A stretch of 64,000 bases of DNA from Lachnospiraceae bacterium (GCA_017617545.1 JAFZVZ010000001.1:1-64000), one strand, 5' to 3'. Shown: positions 24,774 to 34,325, counted from the stretch's first letter. Program-made: numbers and translations. The notes: generated by a model not told the origin, from the sequence alone.

Positions 24774-25466
24774 ATGGAAAAGGCTAAACGGGGCCCATAT
24801 GCCCTGGTTTTTAAACGTTTTATTGATGTTATTGCTTCCTTGGTAGTAATTATCCTTTTTTGGTGGCTGTATATAATAATTGCAGTTTTGGTAAGGATCA
24901 AACTCGGATCGCCGGTTTTGTTTAAGCAGGAACGAGCGGGAAAGATAAACCCGAAGACCGGAAAAGAGAAGTTGTTTTGTCTGTATAAATTCAGGACGAT
25001 GACGGATGCCAGGGACGAGAATGGGGAACTATTGCCGGATAGTGAGCGACTGACATCGTTCGGAACCTGGTTGCGCAAGACAAGCATGGATGAAATCCCG
25101 GAATTGCTGAATATTCTGAAAGGGGACATGTCTTTGATCGGTCCCAGACCGCTACTGGTACGGTATTTGGACAGATATAACGAGGAACAGCATCACAGGC
25201 ACGATGTGAGACCGGGATTAACCGGTTATGCGCAGGCACACGGCAGAAATGCAGTATCGTGGGAAGATAAATTTGCCATGGATGTTTGGTATACCAAGAA
25301 TGTTACGTTCATAAATGATGTTAAGATCATTTTCGATACGATTAAAACGGTTTTGACTCACGAGGGGGTCAATTCAGAGACATCTGCGACGATGGAGGAG
25401 TTTATGGGAACACCGGATGATGCCGTGGTTAACTGGAGGGCGCCGGGAAGCAATACCCGTCCATAG
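24774..25466 (+). CDS. Initiating phosphoglycosyl transferase (PglC-like bacterial sugar transferase)
   Basis: 230 residues, the small monotopic class. One N-terminal membrane-dipping helix (about 17-40) is followed by PVLFKQERAGKINPKTGKEK, then KFRTMTDARDENGELL. The catalytic Asp-Glu pair is in KTSMDEIPELLNILKGDMSL, and IGPRPLL and RPGLTGYAQAHGRN follow. These enzymes move phospho-sugar from UDP-sugar to undecaprenyl phosphate and so start glycan assembly. The PglF-like and PglE-like enzymes upstream suggest a 4-amino-6-deoxy sugar or an acylated form as substrate. The C-terminal tail extends about 30 residues past the usual end. Confidence 0.92.
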   Translation: MEKAKRGPYALVFKRFIDVIASLVVIILFWWLYIIIAVLVRIKLGSPVLFKQERAGKINPKTGKEKLFCLYKFRTMTDARDENGELLPDSERLTSFGTWLRKTSMDEIPELLNILKGDMSLIGPRPLLVRYLDRYNEEQHHRHDVRPGLTGYAQAHGRNAVSWEDKFAMDVWYTKNVTFINDVKIIFDTIKTVLTHEGVNSETSATMEEFMGTPDDAVVNWRAPGSNTRP

Positions 25467-25569
25467 ATGTCAGTGAATTAACAGGTCTCTGCCGGTTTTG
25501 TTGATTATTCGCGATATCCGGATAAAGAGCGTGCTTTGATTGATGAAATGAAAGGAGAAAGGTGTTTTT

Positions 25570-27402
25570 GTGAAAGCACCACGCGTGAAAAGAATGCAAG
25601 CGATTATTTTAGCAGCAGGTATGGGAAAACGCTTAAAGGAACTGACGCAGAATAATACCAAGTGCATGGTTAAAGTGAATGGGGTTACGTTAATCGATCG
25701 TATGCTTCATCAGATAGAAAAGCTGCAGTTGTCTCGTATTGTTATCGTGGTCGGTTATGAGGGACAAAAACTGATTGATTATATCGGAACCCTTGATATC
25801 AAGACACCGATAGTTTATGTAAACAATCCTATCTATGATAAAACCAATAATATCTATTCGCTCGCACTTGCAAAAGACTGGCTTGTAAAAGAGGATACGC
25901 TTCTTTTTGAGTCAGATCTGATATTTGAGGATTCGGTTCTCGATGCGCTTGTTTCGGACCCGAGAGAAACATTGGCATTGGTTGACAAATATGAATCCTG
26001 GATGGATGGCACTTGCGTGAAACTTGGCGAGGACGATACCATTGAAGCTTTTGTGCCGGGCAAGAAGTTTAAATTCAACGAAATTAAGGAATACTTTAAG
26101 ACGGTTAATCTGTATAAATTCAGCAGGCAGTTCTCAGAAACGCATTATGTTCCGTTCTTGGATGCATACCAATCCGCGTTGGGTGAGAACGAGTATTATG
26201 AGCAGGTTCTCCGTGTTATTACGATGCTTGACGAACCGGTTATTAAGGCGAAGCGACTGGACGGACAGAAATGGTATGAGATTGATGACATCCAGGACCT
26301 GGATATTGCGGAGTCGATTTTTACTCCGGATGAAGATGAGAAAGTGCGATTGCTGCAGGGGCGTTACGGCGGTTATTGGAGATATCCGAAACTACTGGAT
26401 TTTTGTTATCTTGTAAACCCGTATTTTCCGCCCCAAAAAATGATAGACGAGATTAAGGCGAATTTCTCCGTGCTTCTGACGGAATACCCGTCCGGTATGC
26501 GTGTTAACAGTTTGCTTGCGGCAAAAAACTTCGGCGTTCATCAGGATTGTATCCTTGTCGGAAACGGAGCGGCAGAACTGATCAAGAGCCTTATGGAGAA
26601 TCTTCACGGCACGGTCGGGTTTATCCGGCCGACGTTTGATGAATATCCCAATCGGTTTGACAGGGAAAAATCCGTGGATTTTACACCAGACAATAACGAT
26701 TATTCTTATACGGCTGAAGACATTATGAGGTTTTTTGACGACAAGGACATACAAAACCTTGTTGTGATCAACCCGGATAATCCCAGCGGAAACTATATCC
26801 CTAAAGAAGGGTTATTGCGGCTGATCGATTGGAGCAAGAAAAGAGGAATAAAACTCATCATCGATGAATCGTTTGTTGATTTTGCAGATGAAGCAGACAG
26901 CACGCTCATCTATCAAGATATTCTGGCGCAAAACCCGCATCTGTATGTCATGAAGAGTATTTCCAAGTCGTATGGTGTTCCCGGACTGCGCCTTGGAGTT
27001 TTGGCGTCAGGAGATACGGAAACCATAAAAAAGATGAAAAAAGATGTTGCCATCTGGAACATTAACTCTTTCGGCGAATTCTATATGCAGATAGAAGAAA
27101 AATATAAGAAAGATTACGCGGCCGCTCTTGCAAAGCTGAGAGTTGAACGTGCTCGTTTCCAACGCGAATTGGCAACGATCAGGGGAGTAAGAGTGATCCC
27201 TTCACAGGCCAATTTCGTAATGGTAGAACTGGAAGAAAGGATCAGCCCCAAGGAACTGTTAAAAACGTTACTCATTAAACATAATCTGCTTATAAAAGAA
27301 TTGACAACAAAGACAAACGGCAGAAATTATTTGCGGCTGGCAGTCAGAAACACGATTGATAATGACATTTTGATCGCTGCAATGAAAGAGGAATTGGAAT
27401 AA
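25570..27402 (+). CDS. Fusion of a LicC-like cytidylyltransferase and a CobD/HisC-like PLP enzyme
   Basis: 610 residues from a GTG at 25570 (AAAGGAGAAAGG seven bases upstream; an ATG eight codons in is less well placed). Residues about 9-245 are a sugar/choline-phosphate nucleotidyltransferase: ILAAGMGKRLKELTQNNTKC, then NPIYDKTNNIYSL, a LicC-type feature. Residues about 262-610 are a fold-I PLP domain. It opens with RYGGYWRYPKLLDFCYLVNP, resembling the HGG..DFS.NINP opening of CobD. It contains NPDNPSGNY and DESFVDF, with the cofactor lysine K466 in SISKSYG. CobD-type enzymes decarboxylate O-phosphothreonine or O-phosphoserine. A path from phosphoserine to phosphoethanolamine to CDP-ethanolamine in one protein is a reasonable inference; an aminotransferase role cannot be excluded. 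Confidence 0.85.
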   Translation: MKAPRVKRMQAIILAAGMGKRLKELTQNNTKCMVKVNGVTLIDRMLHQIEKLQLSRIVIVVGYEGQKLIDYIGTLDIKTPIVYVNNPIYDKTNNIYSLALAKDWLVKEDTLLFESDLIFEDSVLDALVSDPRETLALVDKYESWMDGTCVKLGEDDTIEAFVPGKKFKFNEIKEYFKTVNLYKFSRQFSETHYVPFLDAYQSALGENEYYEQVLRVITMLDEPVIKAKRLDGQKWYEIDDIQDLDIAESIFTPDEDEKVRLLQGRYGGYWRYPKLLDFCYLVNPYFPPQKMIDEIKANFSVLLTEYPSGMRVNSLLAAKNFGVHQDCILVGNGAAELIKSLMENLHGTVGFIRPTFDEYPNRFDREKSVDFTPDNNDYSYTAEDIMRFFDDKDIQNLVVINPDNPSGNYIPKEGLLRLIDWSKKRGIKLIIDESFVDFADEADSTLIYQDILAQNPHLYVMKSISKSYGVPGLRLGVLASGDTETIKKMKKDVAIWNINSFGEFYMQIEEKYKKDYAAALAKLRVERARFQRELATIRGVRVIPSQANFVMVELEERISPKELLKTLLIKHNLLIKELTTKTNGRNYLRLAVRNTIDNDILIAAMKEELE

Positions 27403-28481
27403 TGAGAATAACCATAGTCGGAGGGGGAAACATCGGAACTCAATTCGCTGTGCATTGCGCAGAGAAAAAGCATGATGTAACCGTCTATACATCTACGCCC
27501 GAAATATACAACAATTGTTTAAATATTGTAGATGAGCAGGGAATTACCACTCATGCAGGGAATATTAAGCTTGCCACGAAAGATCCGTGTCGGGCATTCC
27601 GGGATGCGGAACTAATCATGGTGACTGTGCCTTCGACTGTGATGAATGCTGTTGCAGATACGATTTATGATAACACGGATTCGAATCCACTGATTGGTGT
27701 CGTACCGGGCAATGGCGGAAGTGAGTGTGCGTTTAAAAGATGTATCGACCGCGGAAATACGTTCTTTGGAATAGAGAGAGTGCCCGCTATAGCCAGGTTG
27801 GTTCAAAAGGGAAGAACAGTCAGATCGACCGGATATCGGGATGAACTGCATGTGGCAGCCCTGCCAAAAAGCAATGGCCAAAGATGTGCGGAGATAATAG
27901 AGTCCATTTTTGACAAGCGATGCGTTGTAATTCCCGATTTTTTGAACCTAACCCTGACGCCGTCCAATCCGATCTTGCATACGACAAGGCTTAAAACGTT
28001 GTTTAAAGACTGGAAGCCCGGAAAAACATATGCTTCGATGCCGTTATTTTACGAAGAGTGGGACGATGAATCGTCGGAGTTGTTGCTGGCTTGCGACACG
28101 GAGGTACAGGAAATCTGTAAGGCTCTTCCGGAATTTGAGCTCAATTATGTCAAATCATTACGAATACACTATGAGAGCCCGACGGCGGAAGCCATGACGA
28201 GAAAATTATCGTCCATACAAGCATTTAAAGGGTTGCCCACGCCGACCGTAAGTGTTGACGGAGGAGTTATTCCGGACTTGCATTCCAGATATTTCACAGC
28301 GGATTTTTCGTATGGACTGAGTATAATTAAGCAAGTAGCCGTATTTGCCGGAGTGGAAACACCGAACATCGATGAAACGCTGAATTGGTATGACGGAATT
28401 GCAATCGAGGAAGCAGCGTTTCGATTTGAGGATTATGGGATTACTGATCGGGCCTCTTTCGACAGATTCTATTTGCAGTAG
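27402..28481 (+). CDS. Octopine/nopaline dehydrogenase-family NAD(P)-dependent enzyme
   Basis: 359 residues. The N-terminal Rossmann domain has ITIVGGGNIGTQFAVHCAEK. VTVPSTVMNAVADTI and VVPGNGGSECAFKR match the opine dehydrogenase family, as does the C-terminal helical domain with LTLTPSNPILHTTRL (catalytic His) and Y-x-E-W-D. Such enzymes reductively join an amine to a 2-keto acid such as pyruvate. The start overlaps the previous stop (TAATG), so the two are tightly coupled. The likely amine substrate is the product of the fusion protein upstream, for example ethanolamine phosphate or its CDP form. This is inferred from coupling. Confidence 0.85.
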   Translation: MRITIVGGGNIGTQFAVHCAEKKHDVTVYTSTPEIYNNCLNIVDEQGITTHAGNIKLATKDPCRAFRDAELIMVTVPSTVMNAVADTIYDNTDSNPLIGVVPGNGGSECAFKRCIDRGNTFFGIERVPAIARLVQKGRTVRSTGYRDELHVAALPKSNGQRCAEIIESIFDKRCVVIPDFLNLTLTPSNPILHTTRLKTLFKDWKPGKTYASMPLFYEEWDDESSELLLACDTEVQEICKALPEFELNYVKSLRIHYESPTAEAMTRKLSSIQAFKGLPTPTVSVDGGVIPDLHSRYFTADFSYGLSIIKQVAVFAGVETPNIDETLNWYDGIAIEEAAFRFEDYGITDRASFDRFYLQ

Positions 28482-28526
28482 GCGGTAAGCACCGCAATAT
28501 TTCGCTGATGCCCGGGGAGAATAAAC

Positions 28527-29735
28527 TTGGATAAAGTAGCAATCATCAATTCTGTTTATGAATTCAGCAGCACCGGTGCGATGACCAAGCAGCTGTATGA
28601 GTATGGAAAAGCACATGGCTATGAGACGTTCGTATTTTTCGGGCGCGGTGAGAAAAGCGGAGACGATCATATTATCAGAATCGACGGGAAGCTTGAGTTT
28701 CTGATGCACAAGGCGTTGTCTCTTATTACCGGATATCAGGGAGTATTTTCCAATTCTGCTACCCGCAGACTGCTTTCCGCATTGAAAAAGAACGAGATCA
28801 GGAAAGTGATCCTTCTGAACATTCATGGGTATTACCTGAATGAGAAAAAGCTGCTGGAGTATCTGAAGAAAAACGGGATTCAAACGGCATATGTTACGCC
28901 GGATGAATATCCTGCACTCGGAAAGTGTTGCTACAGCGAGAAGTGCGAAAGATATAAATCAGGATGCGGCGATTGCCCCAAGAAAAAGAGCTACCCCAAG
29001 AGCTTGTTTTTCGATCGGTCGCAGACCATTTTCAATCGAAAGAAAGAAGCGTATCAAGGGTTTGATACGATGACGCTGATCGGACCGGAAACGAATCTGG
29101 TTAAATTCAGGGAATCCCCGTTGGTCAAAGATAAGCCCATGAAGAGAGTATCCTGGGGTGTTGATCTGGAAACATATAAGTATGAGATTGACGGATCGCT
29201 CTATGACAAATACGGGATTCCGAAAGATAAGGTAATCATCCTTACGGTAGCAAACTACTCCAACCCGAGAAAAGGCGTGAAAGAATATTTCTTTGAGATA
29301 GCAAAGCGGCTTCAGGATACGGAGTATCATTTCGTAAATGTCGGGTATGACGGAAATCTGAATCCGGAAGACATCCCAAAGAATATGACTACGATCGGAT
29401 ATATGAACGATCAGCAGGAATTGGCGCGGATATATGCGTTGTCTGACTTGTATCTTCTTGCCAGTACAGCGGATACAATGCCTCTTTCGTGTCTGATCTC
29501 TTTTGCTTGTGAGACCCCTGTCTGCTGTTTTTATACAAGTGGGCTGAGGTATCTGGCGGACAGAGATAATCCCGCGATACGATATTGTGACGACATCAGC
29601 GTGGATTCGTTGGAACAGATTGTAAGAAACACGAAGAAAAAAGACAGTGAGAGCATGAATGCCTGCCGCAGACTTGCGGAAGATGAGTATTCAGTTGAGG
29701 CGTTTAATCAAAAGGTATACGAAGTATTGGAATAA
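28527..29735 (+). CDS. Family 4 glycosyltransferase with WcaC-type cysteine motif
   Basis: 402 residues starting with TTG at 28527, with GGGGAGA suitably upstream and no better ATG. It has a GT-B fold. A cysteine-rich loop near residues 133-155 (CCYSEKCERYKSGCGDCP followed by SYPKSLFFDRS) matches the GCGxCPxxxxYP feature of WcaC-type transferases. The donor domain has VANYSNPRKGVKEYFFEIAK and LYLLASTADTMPLSCLISFA. The sugar specificity is unknown. Confidence 0.85.
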   Translation: MDKVAIINSVYEFSSTGAMTKQLYEYGKAHGYETFVFFGRGEKSGDDHIIRIDGKLEFLMHKALSLITGYQGVFSNSATRRLLSALKKNEIRKVILLNIHGYYLNEKKLLEYLKKNGIQTAYVTPDEYPALGKCCYSEKCERYKSGCGDCPKKKSYPKSLFFDRSQTIFNRKKEAYQGFDTMTLIGPETNLVKFRESPLVKDKPMKRVSWGVDLETYKYEIDGSLYDKYGIPKDKVIILTVANYSNPRKGVKEYFFEIAKRLQDTEYHFVNVGYDGNLNPEDIPKNMTTIGYMNDQQELARIYALSDLYLLASTADTMPLSCLISFACETPVCCFYTSGLRYLADRDNPAIRYCDDISVDSLEQIVRNTKKKDSESMNACRRLAEDEYSVEAFNQKVYEVLE

Positions 29736-29752
29736 CAAAAAAGGAGCTCGCT

Positions 29753-30691
29753 TTGAACATCATTCTATTGGGCGCTGCCGGATTTATCGGAACTAATCTT
29801 GTGATTGAACTGGCAAAAGATCCGGACAATAAAATTACAGTGGTTGACAGGAGCAGGGACTTCTTTGAGACGATACAGTCAAAGAATATTCCCGGCTTAA
29901 GCATTCTTGAATCGGAGTTTGATCTGAACACGGATTTTGACAAACTTGTTGCCGGTCAGGATGTCGTGTATCATCTCGTCAGCACGATCGTGCCTACAAC
30001 TTCCAACAGAACGATCCCGAACGAGATCATGGCCAATGTTGTGATGTCCGCCGCCCTTTTTGAGGCATGTGTTCAACAGGGGGTTAAAAAAGTCGTCTTT
30101 ATTTCGTCCGGGGGAACAATCTATGATAAAGATGCTGTTTGCCCGTTGGATGAGAATGCGCCTACGAACCCGATTACAAGTTACGGGGTGCAGAAAATCA
30201 CGATCGAGAAGCTTCTGTATATGTATCATTATATGCATGGGCTTGATTATCGTATAATACGGCTTTCAAATCCTTACGGACCGTATCAGAGACCGAACGG
30301 GATCTTAGGAGCAGTGACAACCTTTACGTATAAAGCGCTGAAGGACGAAGAGATCGTGGTATACGGCGATGGTTCGGTAGTAAGGGACTTCATATATATT
30401 GATGATGCAGTGCGGGGAATACTGAACATTGTCAACGGTAATGACGAGCAACATGTATATAATCTTGGCTGTGGCTACGGAACAAGTATCAGACAGGTAC
30501 TGAAAACCCTGGAGAAGGCGTTGGACAAGAAGGTTGATGTCCGGTTTACGGAAGGCAGGAAAGTGGATGTACCCGTGAATTTCCTAAATATCGCAAGATA
30601 CGAGTCTGCGTACGGTTGTTTGAATCCCATCTCGCTTGAGGAGGGAATTCGAAAGACGGCACAGTTTTTAAGGGAGTTCTACGGCCTGTAA
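29753..30691 (+). CDS. NAD-dependent sugar epimerase/dehydratase (extended SDR)
   Basis: 312 residues from a TTG at 29753 (AAGGAG six bases upstream). NAD loop GAAGFIGTNLVIELA; catalytic Ser in FISSGGTIY and YxxxK in SYGVQKITIEK. RLSNPYGPYQRPNG is the nucleotide-sugar binding region typical of UDP-hexose 4-epimerases. It probably interconverts UDP-glucose/galactose or their N-acetyl forms for this locus. The exact substrate cannot be told from sequence reading. Confidence 0.85.
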   Translation: MNIILLGAAGFIGTNLVIELAKDPDNKITVVDRSRDFFETIQSKNIPGLSILESEFDLNTDFDKLVAGQDVVYHLVSTIVPTTSNRTIPNEIMANVVMSAALFEACVQQGVKKVVFISSGGTIYDKDAVCPLDENAPTNPITSYGVQKITIEKLLYMYHYMHGLDYRIIRLSNPYGPYQRPNGILGAVTTFTYKALKDEEIVVYGDGSVVRDFIYIDDAVRGILNIVNGNDEQHVYNLGCGYGTSIRQVLKTLEKALDKKVDVRFTEGRKVDVPVNFLNIARYESAYGCLNPISLEEGIRKTAQFLREFYGL

Positions 30692-30745
30692 ACCATCTGC
30701 TTATTTGACATTGATGAAAACAATGATCTTTCGGAAAGAGTAAAA

Positions 30746-32197
30746 ATGAAGTCTTCTTTGTTTAAAAATCTCAGGCTCCAAACGTATCTTCAGGTTGTGA
30801 ATACTATCATTCCGTTGATTACGACACCGTATATAGCCAGAGTGCTGGGTTCCACGAAACTCGGAATTTTTTCATACACAACCTCGGTCGCGTCCTTTTT
30901 TACCTTATTTGCGATGCTCGGAACGATTAATTACGGAACGAGAGCAATTGCGACCGAAACAGACAAGGAGAAAAGAAAGAGCATCTTTGCGGAAATCTAT
31001 ATTCTGCAACTGGCGACCTGTGTTATAGCGACAGTCTGCTATTCGGGCTATTTTTTGTTTTGTCGTGAAAACAGGCTGATGGTGTTTCTGCAGTTGATCA
31101 CGCTGGTTGGATATATGTTTGATGTATCCTGGTTTTACTTCGGCGTCGAGAATTTCAGCTTTACGGTGAGATGCAACCTGTTTTTCCGTATTTTGGGAGT
31201 GGCATCACTGTTTATTTTTGTAAAAGATGAAGGGGATCTGTGGATCTATACGGTGATCATGTTGGCCAGTGCAGCGCTGAGCCATCTGGTCCTCTGGATC
31301 AATCTGCTAAAGGATGGGGGCATTTGTTTCAAGGGGGTCAACCGCAGCAATATTTTCAAGCACATAAAACCGAATGTGATCTTGTTTGTTCCGCTTGTAG
31401 CAATGACGGTATATCATAGTACAGACAAGTTGATGTTAGGCGTGTTCAGCACCTATGAGCAAACGGGGTATTACTATAATGTCGATAAAGTGATCAATGT
31501 TCCGCTTGCGGTATTTACAGGGATCGGAACGGTTCTGCTGCCTCGAATGACTGTACTGTTCCAGCAGGACAGGGAGAAGGCAAAGGCTTTCTTTTTCGAT
31601 GGGCTGAGCGGAATCATGATGCTGGGAACGGCACTTTGCTTCGGCATTATTGCAATCGCGCAGGAGTTCATCCCGCTTTTTCTCGGAAAAGGCTATACGG
31701 AATGTATCATGCTGATTATGACATTTGCGCCGATCGTTATCGTCAAATGTATTTCCAATGCGATCAGAATGCAGTACCTGATCCCGCAGGGACAGGAATC
31801 AATATACATTAAGGCGACCGTAGTCGGAGCAATCATCAATGTCATTCTGAATTTTTTCCTGATCCCGCAATACGGCGCAATGGGCGCAGAGATTACGACC
31901 ATTGTTTCCGAGGTTGCCGCGCTGGCAATTCAAATTGTTTTCATGTGCGATAAGAGAAAGCTCATAAGAACCGCTTCAGATTTATTGATTTATGTAATCC
32001 TGGGGATTATTATGGTGCTTATAGTACGACCGTTCAACGGCATTATTTCGAACGCTTTTCTTTTGACAACAGTCAAGGCAGTTGTCGGCGGCGTGTCATA
32101 TTGTCTGTTGACGCTCTTGTTTTGGATCATTACCAAGAACCCGCTTTATGTCCAATACATAAAAGGGGTGTTAAGAAAGTCCGTAAAAGGTAATTAA
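30746..32197 (+). CDS. wzx: Wzx-type polysaccharide flippase
   Basis: 483 residues with 12-14 membrane helices. The N-terminus SLFKNLRLQTYLQVVNTIIP followed by LITTPYIARVLGSTKLGIFSYT is diagnostic of the RfbX/Wzx family (MOP superfamily). It moves undecaprenyl-linked repeat units across the membrane. The next gene is an EpsG/Wzy-like polymerase, giving a complete Wzy-type assembly pair. The same product could also feed the STT3 transferase encoded at 10.5-13.4 kb. Confidence 0.92.
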   Translation: MKSSLFKNLRLQTYLQVVNTIIPLITTPYIARVLGSTKLGIFSYTTSVASFFTLFAMLGTINYGTRAIATETDKEKRKSIFAEIYILQLATCVIATVCYSGYFLFCRENRLMVFLQLITLVGYMFDVSWFYFGVENFSFTVRCNLFFRILGVASLFIFVKDEGDLWIYTVIMLASAALSHLVLWINLLKDGGICFKGVNRSNIFKHIKPNVILFVPLVAMTVYHSTDKLMLGVFSTYEQTGYYYNVDKVINVPLAVFTGIGTVLLPRMTVLFQQDREKAKAFFFDGLSGIMMLGTALCFGIIAIAQEFIPLFLGKGYTECIMLIMTFAPIVIVKCISNAIRMQYLIPQGQESIYIKATVVGAIINVILNFFLIPQYGAMGAEITTIVSEVAALAIQIVFMCDKRKLIRTASDLLIYVILGIIMVLIVRPFNGIISNAFLLTTVKAVVGGVSYCLLTLLFWIITKNPLYVQYIKGVLRKSVKGN

Positions 32198-32225
32198 GTC
32201 GTTATGGATTAACCGGAGTAGTCTG

Positions 32226-33356
32226 ATGAGGTATGCGATTGAACCGATATTTGTGATCTTTCCGCTGATCTGTTTTCTTTTCTATGTTGCGAATTTCAAA
32301 CAAAAGAAGACAGTGTGCTTTATTTTGGCGATTTCCTTTATACTCATATATTGTTTTTCGCTGAACGGTTCAGACTTCTATGGGTATTATACCCACTACA
32401 ACATGGTGGGAAACGGCGTCAGTTCGTCCGATAACGCGCAGGAGATAGGCTACTTTTATCTTATGAAAGCGGCGTTGCGTCTCGGGTTGGATTACCTCTC
32501 GTTCCGAGTGATCCTATTATCCTCGATGACGATGGTACTGTTTTATGCAGTAACCAGGTTTACAAAAGATTTTTCGATGGCGTTGTTCTTCATATCATCG
32601 ATGTTTGTAGTTTACACGATTTCCGCATATCGACAGTATATAGTGATCGCGATATCGTTGTACTGGATTTACAAATTTAATCAGGGAAAAGTCAGGACGG
32701 CGATCTGCGGGACTGCAGCGCTTATGTTGTTTCATATAACAGCGGTTTTACCGTTGGGATGCATGGTTTTCACGGCACTTCGCAAGAGAAGAAAGGTTGA
32801 GAAATCCGCCGATATGTTCAAGCGGAACTTCTCAATCATCATTACGTTGGCACTCCTGACAAGAGTCACGGCAACGATTCTGCTGCGGACAGCCTTCTTT
32901 TACAGAGTGGTGGGTGGTATTCTCGGAGCTCATTCCACTCCGGATCCGACGCTCTTCTCTTTCGGATTGTTGTCAAGACTGGTATTTCTTGCGGGCGTTA
33001 CATATCTCTTCCGGGCTTCCGGTACGGATGATCGGGCGGTGCATTTTCTGTTTTGGTACTATTTTGTATCCATTGCAATCTATGTAGCAATTCCGCTCGA
33101 ACTGGTAATGGGACGGTTGATGAATAATGCAAGCATCCTCTGTGCCATACTGATCCCGATGCTAAAAAGAGAAGTCGTTGTGTCAACACCGACTGCTCAG
33201 GCAGAGCACAGGAAGCAAAACGTGAAATTGTTGCTTATGTTTTTGGAGTTTGTGGCCATTGCAATTCTGATCAACCAGTTGCTCAAACAAAACGGATATA
33301 CGCCGTATATGAATATTCTGTTGGGAGACAGGCCGGATTACAGCACGACCTGGTAA
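32226..33356 (+). CDS. EpsG/Wzy-family polysaccharide polymerase
   Basis: 376 residues, about 10 membrane helices, AT-rich codon use. SLNGSDFYGYYTHYNMVGNG with the following EIGYFYLMKAALRLGLDYLSF matches the EpsG family pattern (D-x-x-x-Y...E-x-G-Y). SAYRQYIVIAISLYWIYKF fits the conserved R-Q helix. It polymerises lipid-linked repeats on the outer face of the membrane. Wzy proteins are poorly conserved, so the call leans on topology, the EpsG motifs and adjacency to wzx. Confidence 0.8.
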   Translation: MRYAIEPIFVIFPLICFLFYVANFKQKKTVCFILAISFILIYCFSLNGSDFYGYYTHYNMVGNGVSSSDNAQEIGYFYLMKAALRLGLDYLSFRVILLSSMTMVLFYAVTRFTKDFSMALFFISSMFVVYTISAYRQYIVIAISLYWIYKFNQGKVRTAICGTAALMLFHITAVLPLGCMVFTALRKRRKVEKSADMFKRNFSIIITLALLTRVTATILLRTAFFYRVVGGILGAHSTPDPTLFSFGLLSRLVFLAGVTYLFRASGTDDRAVHFLFWYYFVSIAIYVAIPLELVMGRLMNNASILCAILIPMLKREVVVSTPTAQAEHRKQNVKLLLMFLEFVAIAILINQLLKQNGYTPYMNILLGDRPDYSTTW

Positions 33357-33437
33357 TTCGGGAAGGATAGTGCCGGACCGGGTTGACAATCGTCAGTCAC
33401 AGAGGGTATTATCCGAAGCAGAGAAAGGAGAGTTTCT

Positions 33438-34325
33438 ATGAAGGGGATTATTTTAGCAGGCGGTGCGGGAACGAGATTATATCCCTTGACTATGGTGACA
33501 AGCAAGCAGCTGTTGCCCGTCTATGACAAACCGATGATTTACTATCCGTTGTCAACTTTGATGTTGGCAGGTATTCAGGATATTCTGATCATAAGCACCC
33601 CCGAGGATACTCCTCGGTTTGAACACCTGCTCGGAAACGGCGAGAATTACGGGATTCATTTGGAATATAAGGTTCAGCCTTCACCCGATGGTCTTGCGCA
33701 GGCATTTATCATCGGCGAGGAGTTCCTTGCAGGGGAAGAAGGCGCAATGATCCTGGGGGACAATATTTTCTACGGCAGCGGGTTCAGTAAGATTCTGAGC
33801 AGTTCGGTGGAAAATGCAAAGAACGGACGTGCGACGATCTATGGATACTATGTTGAGGATCCGCAGAGATTTGGAATTGTCGAATTCGATGAAAACGGGC
33901 GGGTTATTTCCGTTGAGGAAAAACCTGAGAACCCAAAGAGCAACTATTGTATTACCGGACTGTATTTCTATCCGAAGGATGTATGTCAGAAAGCCAATGC
34001 CGTTAAGCCGAGCGCGAGAGGCGAGTTGGAGATCACATCGATCAATGAGATGTATCTGAAGGAAGACAGACTGGATGTAAAGCTGCTTGGTCGCGGCTTT
34101 GCATGGCTGGATACGGGAACGGTAGACAGTCTGGTGGATGCCGCGGATTTTGTGCGCATGGTGGAGAAAAGACAGGGCGTAAAGATTTCGGCGCCGGAAG
34201 AGATCGCATATCGAAACGGTTGGATCAGTAAGGAGAGTCTCCTCGAATCGGCAGATCGTTACGGAAAGAGCCCGTATGGGAAGCACCTGAGAACCGTTGC
34301 AAACGGCAAGATCATCTCTATGTGA
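33438..34325 (+). CDS. rmlA: Glucose-1-phosphate thymidylyltransferase
   Basis: 295 residues, normal length. GIILAGGAGTRLYPLTMVTS and KQLLPVYDKPMIYYPLSTLM are the RmlA signature; GDNIFYGSGFS and GLYFYPKDVCQKA are also conserved. It makes dTDP-glucose from glucose-1-phosphate and dTTP, the first step to dTDP-L-rhamnose. AAAGGAG lies a good distance before the ATG. It opens the second half of the glycan locus, followed by rmlB; rmlD and rmlC come 5.7 kb later, after the FucNAc genes and a glycosyltransferase. Confidence 0.96.
   Translation: MKGIILAGGAGTRLYPLTMVTSKQLLPVYDKPMIYYPLSTLMLAGIQDILIISTPEDTPRFEHLLGNGENYGIHLEYKVQPSPDGLAQAFIIGEEFLAGEEGAMILGDNIFYGSGFSKILSSSVENAKNGRATIYGYYVEDPQRFGIVEFDENGRVISVEEKPENPKSNYCITGLYFYPKDVCQKANAVKPSARGELEITSINEMYLKEDRLDVKLLGRGFAWLDTGTVDSLVDAADFVRMVEKRQGVKISAPEEIAYRNGWISKESLLESADRYGKSPYGKHLRTVANGKIISM

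Noticed and set aside
25570..27402. Phosphonate (aminoethylphosphonate) pathway enzyme of PntC type
   Set aside because: PntC fusions are usually accompanied by PepM and phosphonopyruvate decarboxylase genes; neither is in the window, and the PLP half looks CobD/HisC-like rather than class V.
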